A stretch of DNA of 64,000 nucleotides from an uncultured Pelagibacteraceae bacterium (GTDB taxonomy: Bacteria; Pseudomonadota; Alphaproteobacteria; Pelagibacterales; Pelagibacteraceae). Numbering within the stretch: the first letter of the stretch is position 1; the number at the start of each line of letters is the position of its first letter. Of the stretch, positions 1 to 7,609 are shown one piece after another. The notes below the pieces were generated by a model. That model did not search any database. It saw only the letters and a program-made list of their open reading frames with translations, and was not told the origin of the DNA. Position numbers and translations under genes: made by a program. The stretch is from assembly GCA_902592275.1 (NCBI GenBank), contig CACJDW010000003.1, positions 45,093-109,092 of the forward strand, in the 5' to 3' direction.

Positions 1-1148
1 GTTTTAAAAGTTCGTCATCTTTATATAAAGGTGGTTTTTTCAACCCAACTTTAAAAATTATTTTAGAAAATTACGATGGCATAATGAACATTATACTTCC
101 AACTTTAGGCAAAGAACGTCAGCAAACTTACTGCCCCTTTTTACCAATTTGTCCAGATACAGGTCATGTCCTCGAAATTCCAGTTATAGAAATTGATAAA
201 AAAAATTCTAAAATAATTTTTGATAATAAAGGTACAAAATTAGAATCTAGTATTTTGGATGGTAATTGTAAATTACAATGGAAAGTTGATTGGGCAATGA
301 GATGGTATGCTCTAGATATAGATTTTGAAATGTATGGAAAAGACCTTATTGAGAGTGCAATTTTATCGACCAAAATAATAAATTTAATTGGTAAAAAACA
401 TCCATCTGGATTTGCTTATGAATTATTTCTTGATGAAAAGGGTGAAAAAATTTCAAAATCAAAAGGAAATGGTATTACTATCGACCAATGGTTAAAATAT
501 GCTTCACCCGAAAGCTTATCTTTATACATGTATCAAAATCCAAAAAGAGCAAAAAAACTTTATAAAGAAATAGTCCCTAAAGCTGTAGATGAGTACCTTG
601 ATAATATTGAAAAATCAAAAAAACAAACTGAACAACAATTAGTGATGAATCCTGTTTGGCATGTTCATAATGGACATATTCCAAAAGAAGAGATGATTAT
701 GACCTTTTCTATGTTGTTGAATTTAGTTGAAACAAGTAACGCTGATAACAAAGATTTATTATGGAAGTTTGTTAAAAAATACAAATCTAATATTCATGAA
801 AAAAATTTTCCGATTTTTGATGGACTAGTTGGTTATGCAATTAAGTATTTTAATGATGTTATTAAGGCTCAAAAAAAATATAAAAATCCATCTGAAAATG
901 AAAAATTAGCTCTACAAGCCTTAGTTAAAACTTTAGAACAATGTAATGACCAAATGTCTCCAGAGGATATACAAACATTAATTTATTCAACAGGCAAAGA
1001 AAATGGGTATGCAGAAAACTTAAGAGATTGGTTTAAGTTAATTTATGAAGTGGTGTTTGGAGATGAAAATGGACCTAGAATGGGTTTTTTTATAAGTTTT
1101 TTTGGTGTTAACGAAACAAAAGAATTGATAATTAGTAAATTGAAATAA
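1..1148 (+). CDS. lysK: Lysyl-tRNA synthetase, class I (C-terminal part, cut by window edge)
   Basis: Charges tRNA-Lys with lysine in the cytoplasm. The frame is open from base 3, so the gene begins left of the window; the first internal ATG at 84 is not the start. The visible part holds the class I signature loop KISKS near base 450, followed by the alpha-helical C-terminal region. Class I LysRS is the archaeal/alphaproteobacterial type and is unrelated to the class II enzyme of most bacteria. The stop codon overlaps the ATG of pyrD (TAATG), so the two are probably co-transcribed. The N-terminal HIGH motif lies outside the window and cannot be checked. Confidence 0.93.
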   Translation, partial: FKSSSSLYKGGFFNPTLKIILENYDGIMNIILPTLGKERQQTYCPFLPICPDTGHVLEIPVIEIDKKNSKIIFDNKGTKLESSILDGNCKLQWKVDWAMRWYALDIDFEMYGKDLIESAILSTKIINLIGKKHPSGFAYELFLDEKGEKISKSKGNGITIDQWLKYASPESLSLYMYQNPKRAKKLYKEIVPKAVDEYLDNIEKSKKQTEQQLVMNPVWHVHNGHIPKEEMIMTFSMLLNLVETSNADNKDLLWKFVKKYKSNIHEKNFPIFDGLVGYAIKYFNDVIKAQKKYKNPSENEKLALQALVKTLEQCNDQMSPEDIQTLIYSTGKENGYAENLRDWFKLIYEVVFGDENGPRMGFFISFFGVNETKELIISKLK

Positions 1149-2200
1149 TGTATTCAAATTTAAGATCTTTAATATTTAAAATAGATCCTGAAAGAGCACA
1201 TTTTTTAGCAATTCAATCACTCAAACTCAATTTAGTTTCAAATATATTTGATGAAAACAAAAACGATCCAATTTTAAAAACAAAATTATTTAATCAAGAT
1301 CTTGATAATCCTATCGGTATTGCTGCAGGTTTTGATAAAAATGCAGAGGTATATAATCCTTTATTTAAGCTGGGTTTTGGATTTGTTGAAGTAGGTACAG
1401 TTACTCCATTAAAACAATATGGAAATGAAAAACCAAGAGTATTTAGATTGGTAGAAGATCAAGCATTAATTAATAGGTTAGGTTTTAACAACCACGGATC
1501 AGATACAATATTAAACAGAATAAAATCTAATAAAAAACTAGGTGTGCTTGGTGTAAATGTAGGTCCAAACAAAGATTCTAATGATAGATTGAATGATTAT
1601 TTAATTGGATTAGAAAAATTTTCTGAAGTTGCAGATTATATTACAATTAATATTTCGTCACCAAATACTGAAAATCTAAGAAACTTTCATGATGAGAATA
1701 AATTAAAAGAGTTATTAAAATCTATATCAGAGAAAAAAAAACAATTAAAAACTGAAATTCCTGTAGCTGTAAAAATTTCACCAGATATAAATGAAAATCA
1801 AATTGACTTAATTTCAGAAATACTTTTAGAAAATGAAATAAGCGCAATAATAATTTCAAATACTTCCGAATCTTCTCGGGAAACACTTCAAAATATACAG
1901 AGACATCAAAAAGGTGGTTTATCTGGAAAACCTATTGAGAAAAAATCAAATCTTTTAATAAGTAAATTCTATAATTTAATAAAAGGTAAAATTAAAATAA
2001 TTGGAGTAGGTGGTGTTGACTCTGGTAAAGCAGCTTATGAAAAGTTTTTATTAGGAGCAGATTATGTTCAGCTGTATACCGGCATGGTATTTCAAGGACC
2101 CAATATTGCTGGGATGATTAAAAAGGACCTAAAAGAATTACTAATAAGAGATGGTGTCAAAAATTTCACAGAAATTGTGGGAAATAAAACTGTTTCTTAA
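1148..2200 (+). CDS. pyrD: Dihydroorotate dehydrogenase (quinone), class 2
   Basis: Oxidises dihydroorotate to orotate with transfer of electrons to the quinone pool; fourth step of pyrimidine synthesis, at the inner membrane. The 350-residue protein has the class 2 layout: a short N-terminal helical membrane-association segment, then a TIM barrel with the [11 protein letters not shown] stretch near residue 60, the INISSPNT active-site strand near residue 170, and the C-terminal phosphate-binding GVGGVDSG and QLYTG motifs. The start overlaps the lysK stop by one base. Length is normal for the family. Downstream rpmB has its own promoter. Confidence 0.95.
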   Translation: MYSNLRSLIFKIDPERAHFLAIQSLKLNLVSNIFDENKNDPILKTKLFNQDLDNPIGIAAGFDKNAEVYNPLFKLGFGFVEVGTVTPLKQYGNEKPRVFRLVEDQALINRLGFNNHGSDTILNRIKSNKKLGVLGVNVGPNKDSNDRLNDYLIGLEKFSEVADYITINISSPNTENLRNFHDENKLKELLKSISEKKKQLKTEIPVAVKISPDINENQIDLISEILLENEISAIIISNTSESSRETLQNIQRHQKGGLSGKPIEKKSNLLISKFYNLIKGKIKIIGVGGVDSGKAAYEKFLLGADYVQLYTGMVFQGPNIAGMIKKDLKELLIRDGVKNFTEIVGNKTVS

Positions 2201-2211
2201 ATGTATTAAAC

Positions 2212-2240
2212 TTGACGCCTTCAATATCTCCCCTTATATA
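2212..2240 (+). promoter_or_regulatory. Sigma-70 type promoter of rpmB
   Basis: TTGACG (2212-2217), a 17-base spacer and TATATA (2235-2240) form a near-consensus housekeeping promoter just after the pyrD stop. The rpmB ATG is at 2253, only 12 bases after the -10 element, so the transcript leader would be about 5-7 bases and no Shine-Dalgarno is present. The site is read directly; the start point is inferred. Confidence 0.75.
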
Positions 2241-2252
2241 GGCACTGTTATT

Positions 2253-2564
2253 ATGTCAAAAAAATGCGAGCTTACTGGTAAAATTCCTATGAAAGGTCAT
2301 AATGTTAGTCATGCTAACAATAAGACTAAAAGAAGATTTTTACCTAACCTAAAAAAAGTAAAATTTACAAGTGAGCTTACTGGAAGAAGTTTAAAACTTA
2401 CTGTGAGTAACTCAGGCGTAAGGTCAGTTGACAAAAAAGGTAGTTTTGATGAATTTTTAAAAACTGTAAAAAATAAAAATTTATCTCCTAGATTAAAAAA
2501 GTTAAAAAAAGTAGTTTTAATTAAATCCCCTTTTAAAAAGAAACCTGTAGCTAAATCAGCTTAA
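2253..2564 (+). CDS. rpmB: 50S ribosomal protein L28
   Basis: Structural protein of the large ribosomal subunit. The 103-residue product starts with [10 protein letters not shown] and has the family features: the conserved N-terminal Cys, the [19 protein letters not shown] stretch binding rRNA and a basic C-terminus rich in lysine. An upstream in-frame ATG at 2151 lies within pyrD and before the promoter, so ATG 2253 is the start; it also gives the family length. The stop overlaps the next gene's ATG (TAATG at 2562-2566). Confidence 0.95.
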   Translation: MSKKCELTGKIPMKGHNVSHANNKTKRRFLPNLKKVKFTSELTGRSLKLTVSNSGVRSVDKKGSFDEFLKTVKNKNLSPRLKKLKKVVLIKSPFKKKPVAKSA

Positions 2565-3118
2565 TGAACAAATTATTTATCACCCTGTCAATAATGATGG
2601 GGGTTGTTGTACTATCTTCTAATTATTTAGTTCAGTTCCCAATAAACTATTTTGGATTAAATGAGATTTTAACTTATGGAGCTTTTAGTTACCCAATAGC
2701 TTTTTTAATAACAGATTTAGCAAATAGGTCTTATGGAAAATTATTAGCAAGGCAAATTGTATATTTGGGCTTTTTAATAGGAATTATATTTACATTGTTA
2801 TTCTCAACTGATTTTGCAGATTTAATATCTGTCAGAATTGCAATAGGATCAGGGGTAGCTTTTATTACTGCTCAATTATTAGATATTCAAATTTTTGATC
2901 GATTAAGAAAAAAAGAGTGGTTTGTAGCTCCACTTACTTCATCTTTGATTGGATCAACAGTTGACACATTTTTATTTTTCTCAATATCATTTTATGCAAC
3001 AGGGGTACCTTGGGTTACTTTATCTCTAGGAGATTTAGCAGTAAAAGTTTTAGTTGCTCTAATAATGTTGATACCGTTTAGAATGTTATTAAAAATTATT
3101 AAACCAATTAAAGTTTAA
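2564..3118 (+). CDS. VUT family queuosine-precursor transporter (YhhQ-like)
   Basis: Integral inner-membrane protein of 184 residues with about six hydrophobic segments. It has the family hallmarks: a VVLSSNYL start segment, the FPIAFLITDLANRSYG-like loop seen here as FLITDLANRSYGK near residue 55, and a late SLIGSTVDTFLFFSISF helix. YhhQ proteins import queuosine precursors (preQ0/preQ1 or queuine) for tRNA modification; the exact substrate cannot be told from sequence. Start overlaps the rpmB stop by one base; the stop shares TTAA with the convergent ureohydrolase gene. Confidence 0.82.
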   Translation: MNKLFITLSIMMGVVVLSSNYLVQFPINYFGLNEILTYGAFSYPIAFLITDLANRSYGKLLARQIVYLGFLIGIIFTLLFSTDFADLISVRIAIGSGVAFITAQLLDIQIFDRLRKKEWFVAPLTSSLIGSTVDTFLFFSISFYATGVPWVTLSLGDLAVKVLVALIMLIPFRMLLKIIKPIKV

Positions 3119-3990
3119 TATAAAAATTTATAAGACAAGATTTTATAAGCTAATTTTGCAACAAGAAAATTATAAGAATTAAATCCTTTTATCGGAGATA
3201 GTTCATTAATATCTGCACCAACAATTTTTGAGTTTTTAGCTGCAATTCTTATTATATCTAATGTTTCGTCCCACAAAAGTCCTCCTGGTTCAGGTGTACC
3301 AGTTGCAGGCATAATACTTGAGTCTAGTCCATCTACATCGAATGTTAGATAAACAGTTTTGTTTTTAATCAGTTTTTTAAATTTAGACAAATTCCATTTT
3401 TTTTTATCTTTTGCCCAAAAAATATTTATTCTTGAAGAATTTTTTTTTAAAAATGGGATTTCACTTTCTGAGATATTTCTTATCCCAAATGAAATTAAAG
3501 AAACATTTTTATAATCTAGACATCTTCTAATTGCTGAGGCATGTGAAAATTTTTCTCCATTATAGCTTTGACGTAAATCTGCATGGGCATCAAAATGCAA
3601 GAGGCAAATATTTTTATATTTTTTTGTAAAAGGAACAATACACCCAGGAGTTATTGAATGCTCTCCACCTAAAGTCATTGGGAAAAGCTTTTTATCTAAA
3701 ATTTCTTTATTAATATTAGATATTTTATTCAGTGCTTTTTTAATATTTTTGTCGATTTTAAATGGTTTTAAAGTTTTAATACCTATTTTTTTATAAGGTT
3801 CGCAATTAAGCTCTTCATCATATAGTTCAACTTGATGAGATGCTTTTATAATTTCTTTAGGTCCATTTTTTGTTCCTCCCCCATAACTGACAGTTTTTTC
3901 TAAACCAAATGGAACAATTACAACTTTTTCTTTAAAGCTAAATTTATTATCAATTCCTAAAAACCCGTTTTTATTTGAGAGATATTTCAA
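3115..3990 (-). CDS. speB: Agmatinase / ureohydrolase family protein
   Basis: Manganese-dependent hydrolase releasing urea, most likely from agmatine to give putrescine. The 291-residue protein carries the binuclear-metal ligands of the family in order: GGEHS near residue 108, HFDAHADLR near 130, then TFDVDGLD near 220, and the PGGLLW stretch. The SYGGGTKNGP N-terminal loop favours agmatinase over arginase. It is the last gene of the ornithine decarboxylase operon, 2 bases after the DHS-like gene. Since ODC already makes putrescine from ornithine and no arginine decarboxylase is adjacent, an arginase-like or guanidino-acid role stays possible. Confidence 0.85.
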   Translation of the reverse strand: MKYLSNKNGFLGIDNKFSFKEKVVIVPFGLEKTVSYGGGTKNGPKEIIKASHQVELYDEELNCEPYKKIGIKTLKPFKIDKNIKKALNKISNINKEILDKKLFPMTLGGEHSITPGCIVPFTKKYKNICLLHFDAHADLRQSYNGEKFSHASAIRRCLDYKNVSLISFGIRNISESEIPFLKKNSSRINIFWAKDKKKWNLSKFKKLIKNKTVYLTFDVDGLDSSIMPATGTPEPGGLLWDETLDIIRIAAKNSKIVGADINELSPIKGFNSYNFLVAKLAYKILSYKFLY

Positions 3991-3992
3991 TT

Positions 3993-5036
3993 TTATTCAA
4001 AAATTTTAGTAAAGTTTTTTCTTGTTCTATTTTTCCATTCGCCCTTATGATAAGCATCACTTGCTATCAATGGTAAAACACTAGTTGCTTCTGCAAACAC
4101 CATCTGTTCCTTTGTAATATCTACTTTCCCCCATGAACTTGCTTCTTTTAATGTGGAGCTACTACAAGCACCGTCTCTACTATCAGCAACAGTAATTTGA
4201 ACAGCATATTTATGCATGTCTACATCTTTTCCTAATAGTTCAGCGCAAATAACAGTATCTTGAATAAAGTTTTTAGGCACACCACCACCAATCATAAATA
4301 ATCCAGAACCTTTAGATTTGATTTTAATTTCTGTTAGTTCTCTAAATTCTCTAACTGAGTCTATTGTCATATGTTTTTTTGGATTTTGTTCTTGATGCAT
4401 AACTAACCCGAATCCCGCGCTTGAGTCAGTAAAAGCGGGGCAGAAGATGGGAACATTGTTATCAAAAGCGGTTTCAATTAAAGAGTGTTTTTTCTTTGAG
4501 TTATTTTTTAAATATTTTCCCATTTCATAAATGAACTCTCTTGAAGTGTAGCTTCTCGCTTCTAAGTTATTTGCGATTTCACATATGATTTTATCACACA
4601 TTTGAAGCTCTTCTTCATCTATGTAGGTATCGTAAATTCTATCTATATAGTTATTCCTCAACTCAGTATCATCTTGAAATTGTGAACCTTGATAATGTTT
4701 AAAACCAAGAGCTTCAAAAAAGTCCATATCTACTATTGAGGCGCCAGTTGCAACAATTGCATCTACCATATTGTATTTAACTAAATCTTTATAAATACTC
4801 ATACATCCAGCTGCTGAAGTAGAGCCTGCTAAAGTAAGGAAAATTGTACAATCTTTATCTTTAAGCATCTCATTATAAATATTAGCAGCATTTGCTGTTT
4901 CTCTGGAAACAAATGACATTTTTTCCATTGAGGATATAATTTTTCTACTATCAAAAGAAGTTATATCGATGTGCTCAACGGGATTTTTTAAGAAATCTCT
5001 TTTACTGTTATGACCTGGATTTTTTTGACCTGACAT
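3993..5036 (-). CDS. Deoxyhypusine synthase-like aminobutyl transferase
   Basis: Member of the deoxyhypusine synthase family (347 residues). Bacteria lack eIF5A, so the bacterial homologues act in polyamine synthesis, transferring an aminobutyl group to make homospermidine or spermidine. Seen: the TLAGSTSAAG nucleotide-binding strand near residue 70, the GASIVDMDFFEALG stretch near 100, FMIGGGVPKNF near 250, and SWGKVD, whose Lys304 corresponds to the catalytic imine-forming lysine. Middle gene of the operon: its ATG overlaps the ODC stop by one base and the ureohydrolase follows after 2 bases. The product (spermidine or homospermidine) is an inference from family and neighbours. Confidence 0.85.
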   Translation of the reverse strand: MSGQKNPGHNSKRDFLKNPVEHIDITSFDSRKIISSMEKMSFVSRETANAANIYNEMLKDKDCTIFLTLAGSTSAAGCMSIYKDLVKYNMVDAIVATGASIVDMDFFEALGFKHYQGSQFQDDTELRNNYIDRIYDTYIDEEELQMCDKIICEIANNLEARSYTSREFIYEMGKYLKNNSKKKHSLIETAFDNNVPIFCPAFTDSSAGFGLVMHQEQNPKKHMTIDSVREFRELTEIKIKSKGSGLFMIGGGVPKNFIQDTVICAELLGKDVDMHKYAVQITVADSRDGACSSSTLKEASSWGKVDITKEQMVFAEATSVLPLIASDAYHKGEWKNRTRKNFTKIFE

Positions 5037-6220
5037 TAAGCTACCATGTTAGCTTTGTTAATGTCTTTATCATACATTGTCATTATTGGATTATCTTCAA
5101 CTTCGTAAATTTCATTTGAGTAATAACCATTGAACTGAGTTCTAAATGTCAATCCGTATGCCCCAAGTTGACCAAGTTCAATATAATCATTTTCTTTAAT
5201 ATTATTTGGAAGCAAAAAAGGACCCTTCATATAATCCATGCTATCACAGGTTGGTCCAAAGAAATCAAAAGCAGTTAATTTTTTTGAAATTATTTTATTA
5301 GAATTTTCTTTAATCATTTTAGATGGGAATACAATGTTTGGTGTACCTGCATCAAAAAGAGTACCATAAGTACCATCATTAATATAAAGCTTTTGTTTTT
5401 TTCTTAAATTAACTCTTACAACTGTTGAACCACTTTCTGCGACTATAGCTCTACCAGGTTCACAAATAATTTCAGGAAGTTTTTCAAGCTTTAAATTTTC
5501 TAAACTCTTATTTATTTCGTTAAAATAACTACTTAAAGATTGTGGAATTAAGTCAGGATAGATTGTAGGGAAACCTCCACCTACATTAATATAATCTGGA
5601 ATAATTTTTGTTTTTTTAATTATATTTCCAATTTCACTAATTCCTTTTGAATAAGAAATTGGATGCATACATTGTGAACCAACATGAAAACTTAAACCAA
5701 TCTTTTTAGCATGTTGTTTTATAAGCCTTAGCAAACCTATTGCTTCTGATGTTAAGGCACCAAATTTTTTAGATAAATCAATTTCTGCATGTTCATTTGA
5801 AACAGCAACTCTTACAAATAATTCTAAATCTTCAGCGTTATTTGTACTTTCAATTATTTTAATCAGTTCATCTTTAGTATCTAATGAAAAAGTTTTTACA
5901 CCATAATTAAAATATGCTTCTTTTATACTTTCTCTACTTTTAACAGTATGCATATAAGAGCATTTAGCTGTTTTGCTAAAAGTTCTAATATTTTTAATTT
6001 CCTCAATTGACGCAACATCAAATTGCTCAACTCCGCTTTCTATTATTGTTTTGATTACTTCAGGATGTGGATTAGTTTTGACGGCATATAATATTTTTCC
6101 TGGGAATTTGTTTAGGAAAAATTTAACAGCAGATTTTATTGAATTTTTTCTTATACAGTAAACTGGTTTTTCAGGTTTCAGCTGATTAACTAATTCTTCA
6201 ACTGATTTAAATTTTTGCAT
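5036..6220 (-). CDS. Ornithine decarboxylase (PLP fold-III, alanine-racemase type)
   Basis: Decarboxylates ornithine (possibly also lysine) to the diamine that feeds the DHS-like enzyme. The 394-residue protein has the PLP lysine in YAVKTNPHP (Lys48), HVGSQC near residue 178, the phosphate-binding GGGFP loop, the EPGRA motif, and GPTCDSMD with the conserved active-site Cys of eukaryotic-type ornithine decarboxylases. I chose ATG 6220 because a strong GGAGG lies 7 bases before it; a TTG at 6235 would place the ribosome site inside the coding region. First gene of the polyamine operon. A carboxynorspermidine decarboxylase or diaminopimelate decarboxylase is less likely because of the GPTCDSMD motif. 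Confidence 0.87.
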   Translation of the reverse strand: MQKFKSVEELVNQLKPEKPVYCIRKNSIKSAVKFFLNKFPGKILYAVKTNPHPEVIKTIIESGVEQFDVASIEEIKNIRTFSKTAKCSYMHTVKSRESIKEAYFNYGVKTFSLDTKDELIKIIESTNNAEDLELFVRVAVSNEHAEIDLSKKFGALTSEAIGLLRLIKQHAKKIGLSFHVGSQCMHPISYSKGISEIGNIIKKTKIIPDYINVGGGFPTIYPDLIPQSLSSYFNEINKSLENLKLEKLPEIICEPGRAIVAESGSTVVRVNLRKKQKLYINDGTYGTLFDAGTPNIVFPSKMIKENSNKIISKKLTAFDFFGPTCDSMDYMKGPFLLPNNIKENDYIELGQLGAYGLTFRTQFNGYYSNEIYEVEDNPIMTMYDKDINKANMVA

Positions 6221-6228
6221 TGTAAATG

Positions 6229-6233
6229 CCTCC
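6229..6233 (-). promoter_or_regulatory. Shine-Dalgarno of the ornithine decarboxylase gene
   Basis: GGAGG on the minus strand, 8 bases before the ATG at 6220. It decides the start of the gene against an in-frame TTG at 6235 that lies upstream of it. Strong ribosome sites are uncommon in this window, so its presence suggests translation control here. Confidence 0.8.
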
Positions 6234-6252
6234 AAAAAAAATTTAATAAAAA

Positions 6253-6275
6253 AAAGTCTTTTTTAAAAAAACTTT
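6253..6275 (-). terminator. Terminator-like hairpin in the leader of the polyamine operon
   Basis: A near-perfect A/T palindrome (AAAGTCTTTTTT at 6253-6264 against AAAAAAACTTT at 6265-6275), followed on the minus strand by a run of eight T. It sits about 33 bases upstream of the ornithine decarboxylase start and inside its presumed leader, so it could be an attenuator. The all-A/U stem is weak and the region is generally AT-rich, so confidence is low. Confidence 0.35.
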
Positions 6276-6353
6276 AATATTTTTTGGCATATAAAGTAAA
6301 CAACACCAATGTAAAGCAAATAATTCAAGCCAGAAATGCGTAAAATTCATATA

Positions 6354-6382
6354 TTGTAATATCTTGTAGAGACCCCATATAA
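6354..6382 (+). promoter_or_regulatory. Putative promoter of regA
   Basis: TTGTAA (6354-6359), a 17-base spacer and ATATAA (6377-6382), with the regA ATG at 6388, five bases on. No Shine-Dalgarno precedes the ATG, so the mRNA would be leaderless. It lies in the 167-base divergent space shared with the polyamine operon. The -35 match is moderate. Confidence 0.5.
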
Positions 6383-6387
6383 GGCCT

Positions 6388-6951
6388 ATGAAAGAAGAAG
6401 CAAAACTACAGAATCTTAGCGATTTTGAGAATAAGTCATTATTAATCGTCGATGATGATAATCCTTTTCGAGAGCGTTTAGCTAGAGCAATGGAAAAAAA
6501 AGGATTTGAAGTTTTTCAAGCTGAGAGTGTGCAAAAGGGAGTTGAATCTGTAAAAACAAAAAAACCTGGTTTTGCTGTTGTAGACTTAAGGCTTGCAGAT
6601 GGTAATGGACTTGAAGTTGTAAAAGAAATTCAGTCTTCAAATAGTGATAGTAGGATTATCATGTTAACTGGATATGGAAATATTCCAACAGCAGTAGCTG
6701 CGATCAAAGAAGGTGCTATAGATTATTTGGCAAAACCTGCTGATGCAGAAGATGTAGAGAAAGCATTATTGGCAGATCCTTCAAAAAAAGCAGCTCCACC
6801 TGAAAACCCCATGTCGGCTGACAGAGTTAAATGGGAACATATACATAGAGTTTTCGAGCTATGTAATAGGAATGTTTCAGAAACAGCCAGAAGACTTAAA
6901 ATGCATAGAAGAACTCTTCAAAGAATTCTTTCTAAAAGATCACCTAGATAA
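6388..6951 (+). CDS. regA: RegA/PrrA/ActR-type redox response regulator
   Basis: Global transcription regulator responding to redox or energy state in alphaproteobacteria. The 187-residue protein has a receiver domain (LLIVDDDN acidic pocket near residue 20, phosphoacceptor Asp66 in VVDLRL, Lys in LAKPAD), a proline linker (APPENP) and a Fis-type helix-turn-helix at about 150-187 (NVSETARRLKMHRRTLQRIL), which is almost identical to RegA across alphaproteobacteria. The usual partner kinase gene regB and senC are not adjacent. Its 3' end overlaps the convergent bioY gene by 8 bases. Confidence 0.93.
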   Translation: MKEEAKLQNLSDFENKSLLIVDDDNPFRERLARAMEKKGFEVFQAESVQKGVESVKTKKPGFAVVDLRLADGNGLEVVKEIQSSNSDSRIIMLTGYGNIPTAVAAIKEGAIDYLAKPADAEDVEKALLADPSKKAAPPENPMSADRVKWEHIHRVFELCNRNVSETARRLKMHRRTLQRILSKRSPR

Positions 6952-7495
6952 ATTTTTTAATTTTAATTATTTGCTTAGTCAAAAGAGCTAAAAGCATTAT
7001 TTTAAAAATCTCAGCTAATAGAAATGGTTTTGCACCTAAAGCAAAAATTGGCTTATCCCATCCAATCAATGTTCCAAGCCAAATTAGACCCAAAATATAG
7101 ATTGTTGAAGTTGCGATAATTAACTTAAATAAAACAACAAAAAAATTATCATCAATCTTTATTTTAGAAGCTAAGTAACAAGCAGTTAAAAAACCAATTA
7201 AGTAACCCATAGTTGGGCCTGTAAAGTAAACTAATCCAACACCTTTTTCAGGAGAATTTGAAAATACGGGAAGCCCTGCAATTCCTTCAATTAAATATAG
7301 ACCAATTGTAGCTAGTGCAATTTTATGCCCTAAACTTATTCCTAAAAACAATACAACAAATGTTTGCATAGTCATAGGCACTGGATAGAAAGGAATTTTG
7401 ATCTTTGCTGATATAGTTAGTGCTATTGAACCAAGAACAATAACAACCAGAGATTTAAATAGTTTGGCTTGTGTGAGATTTTTTGTTAATTCCAT
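6944..7495 (-). CDS. bioY: Biotin transporter BioY (ECF-type substrate-binding membrane protein)
   Basis: Inner-membrane protein of 183 residues with about six hydrophobic segments that binds and takes up biotin, alone or with an ECF energising module. Family marks are PFYPVPMTMQTFVVLF near residue 35, GLYLIEGIAGLPVF near 62, and FTGPTMGYLIGF near 90. No bioM/bioN genes are adjacent. Divergent from polA across 114 bases; its 3' end overlaps regA. No biotin operator was recognised upstream. Presence implies that exogenous biotin is scavenged. Confidence 0.93.
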   Translation of the reverse strand: MELTKNLTQAKLFKSLVVIVLGSIALTISAKIKIPFYPVPMTMQTFVVLFLGISLGHKIALATIGLYLIEGIAGLPVFSNSPEKGVGLVYFTGPTMGYLIGFLTACYLASKIKIDDNFFVVLFKLIIATSTIYILGLIWLGTLIGWDKPIFALGAKPFLLAEIFKIMLLALLTKQIIKIKKFI

Positions 7496-7609
7496 AATTA
7501 AATAATACTCAAAATATAAAAAATAATCTACTTATAATTGTTATAATAATTGAAAGTAAATTTTTTTATATACAGAATATGTTATCATTATAATATTTAA
7601 TATTACTTC

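Noticed and set aside
2151..2252. In-frame upstream start for rpmB
   Set aside because: It lies inside pyrD and upstream of the rpmB promoter; the ATG at 2253 matches the conserved L28 N-terminus.
6221..6235. TTG start adding five residues to ornithine decarboxylase
   Set aside because: The strong GGAGG would lie inside the coding region; it fits ATG 6220 instead.
6243..6378. Two short minus-strand frames (17 and 35 codons) in the ODC leader as leader peptides
   Set aside because: No ribosome site, no resemblance to known SpeF leader peptides, and such frames are common by chance in AT-rich DNA.
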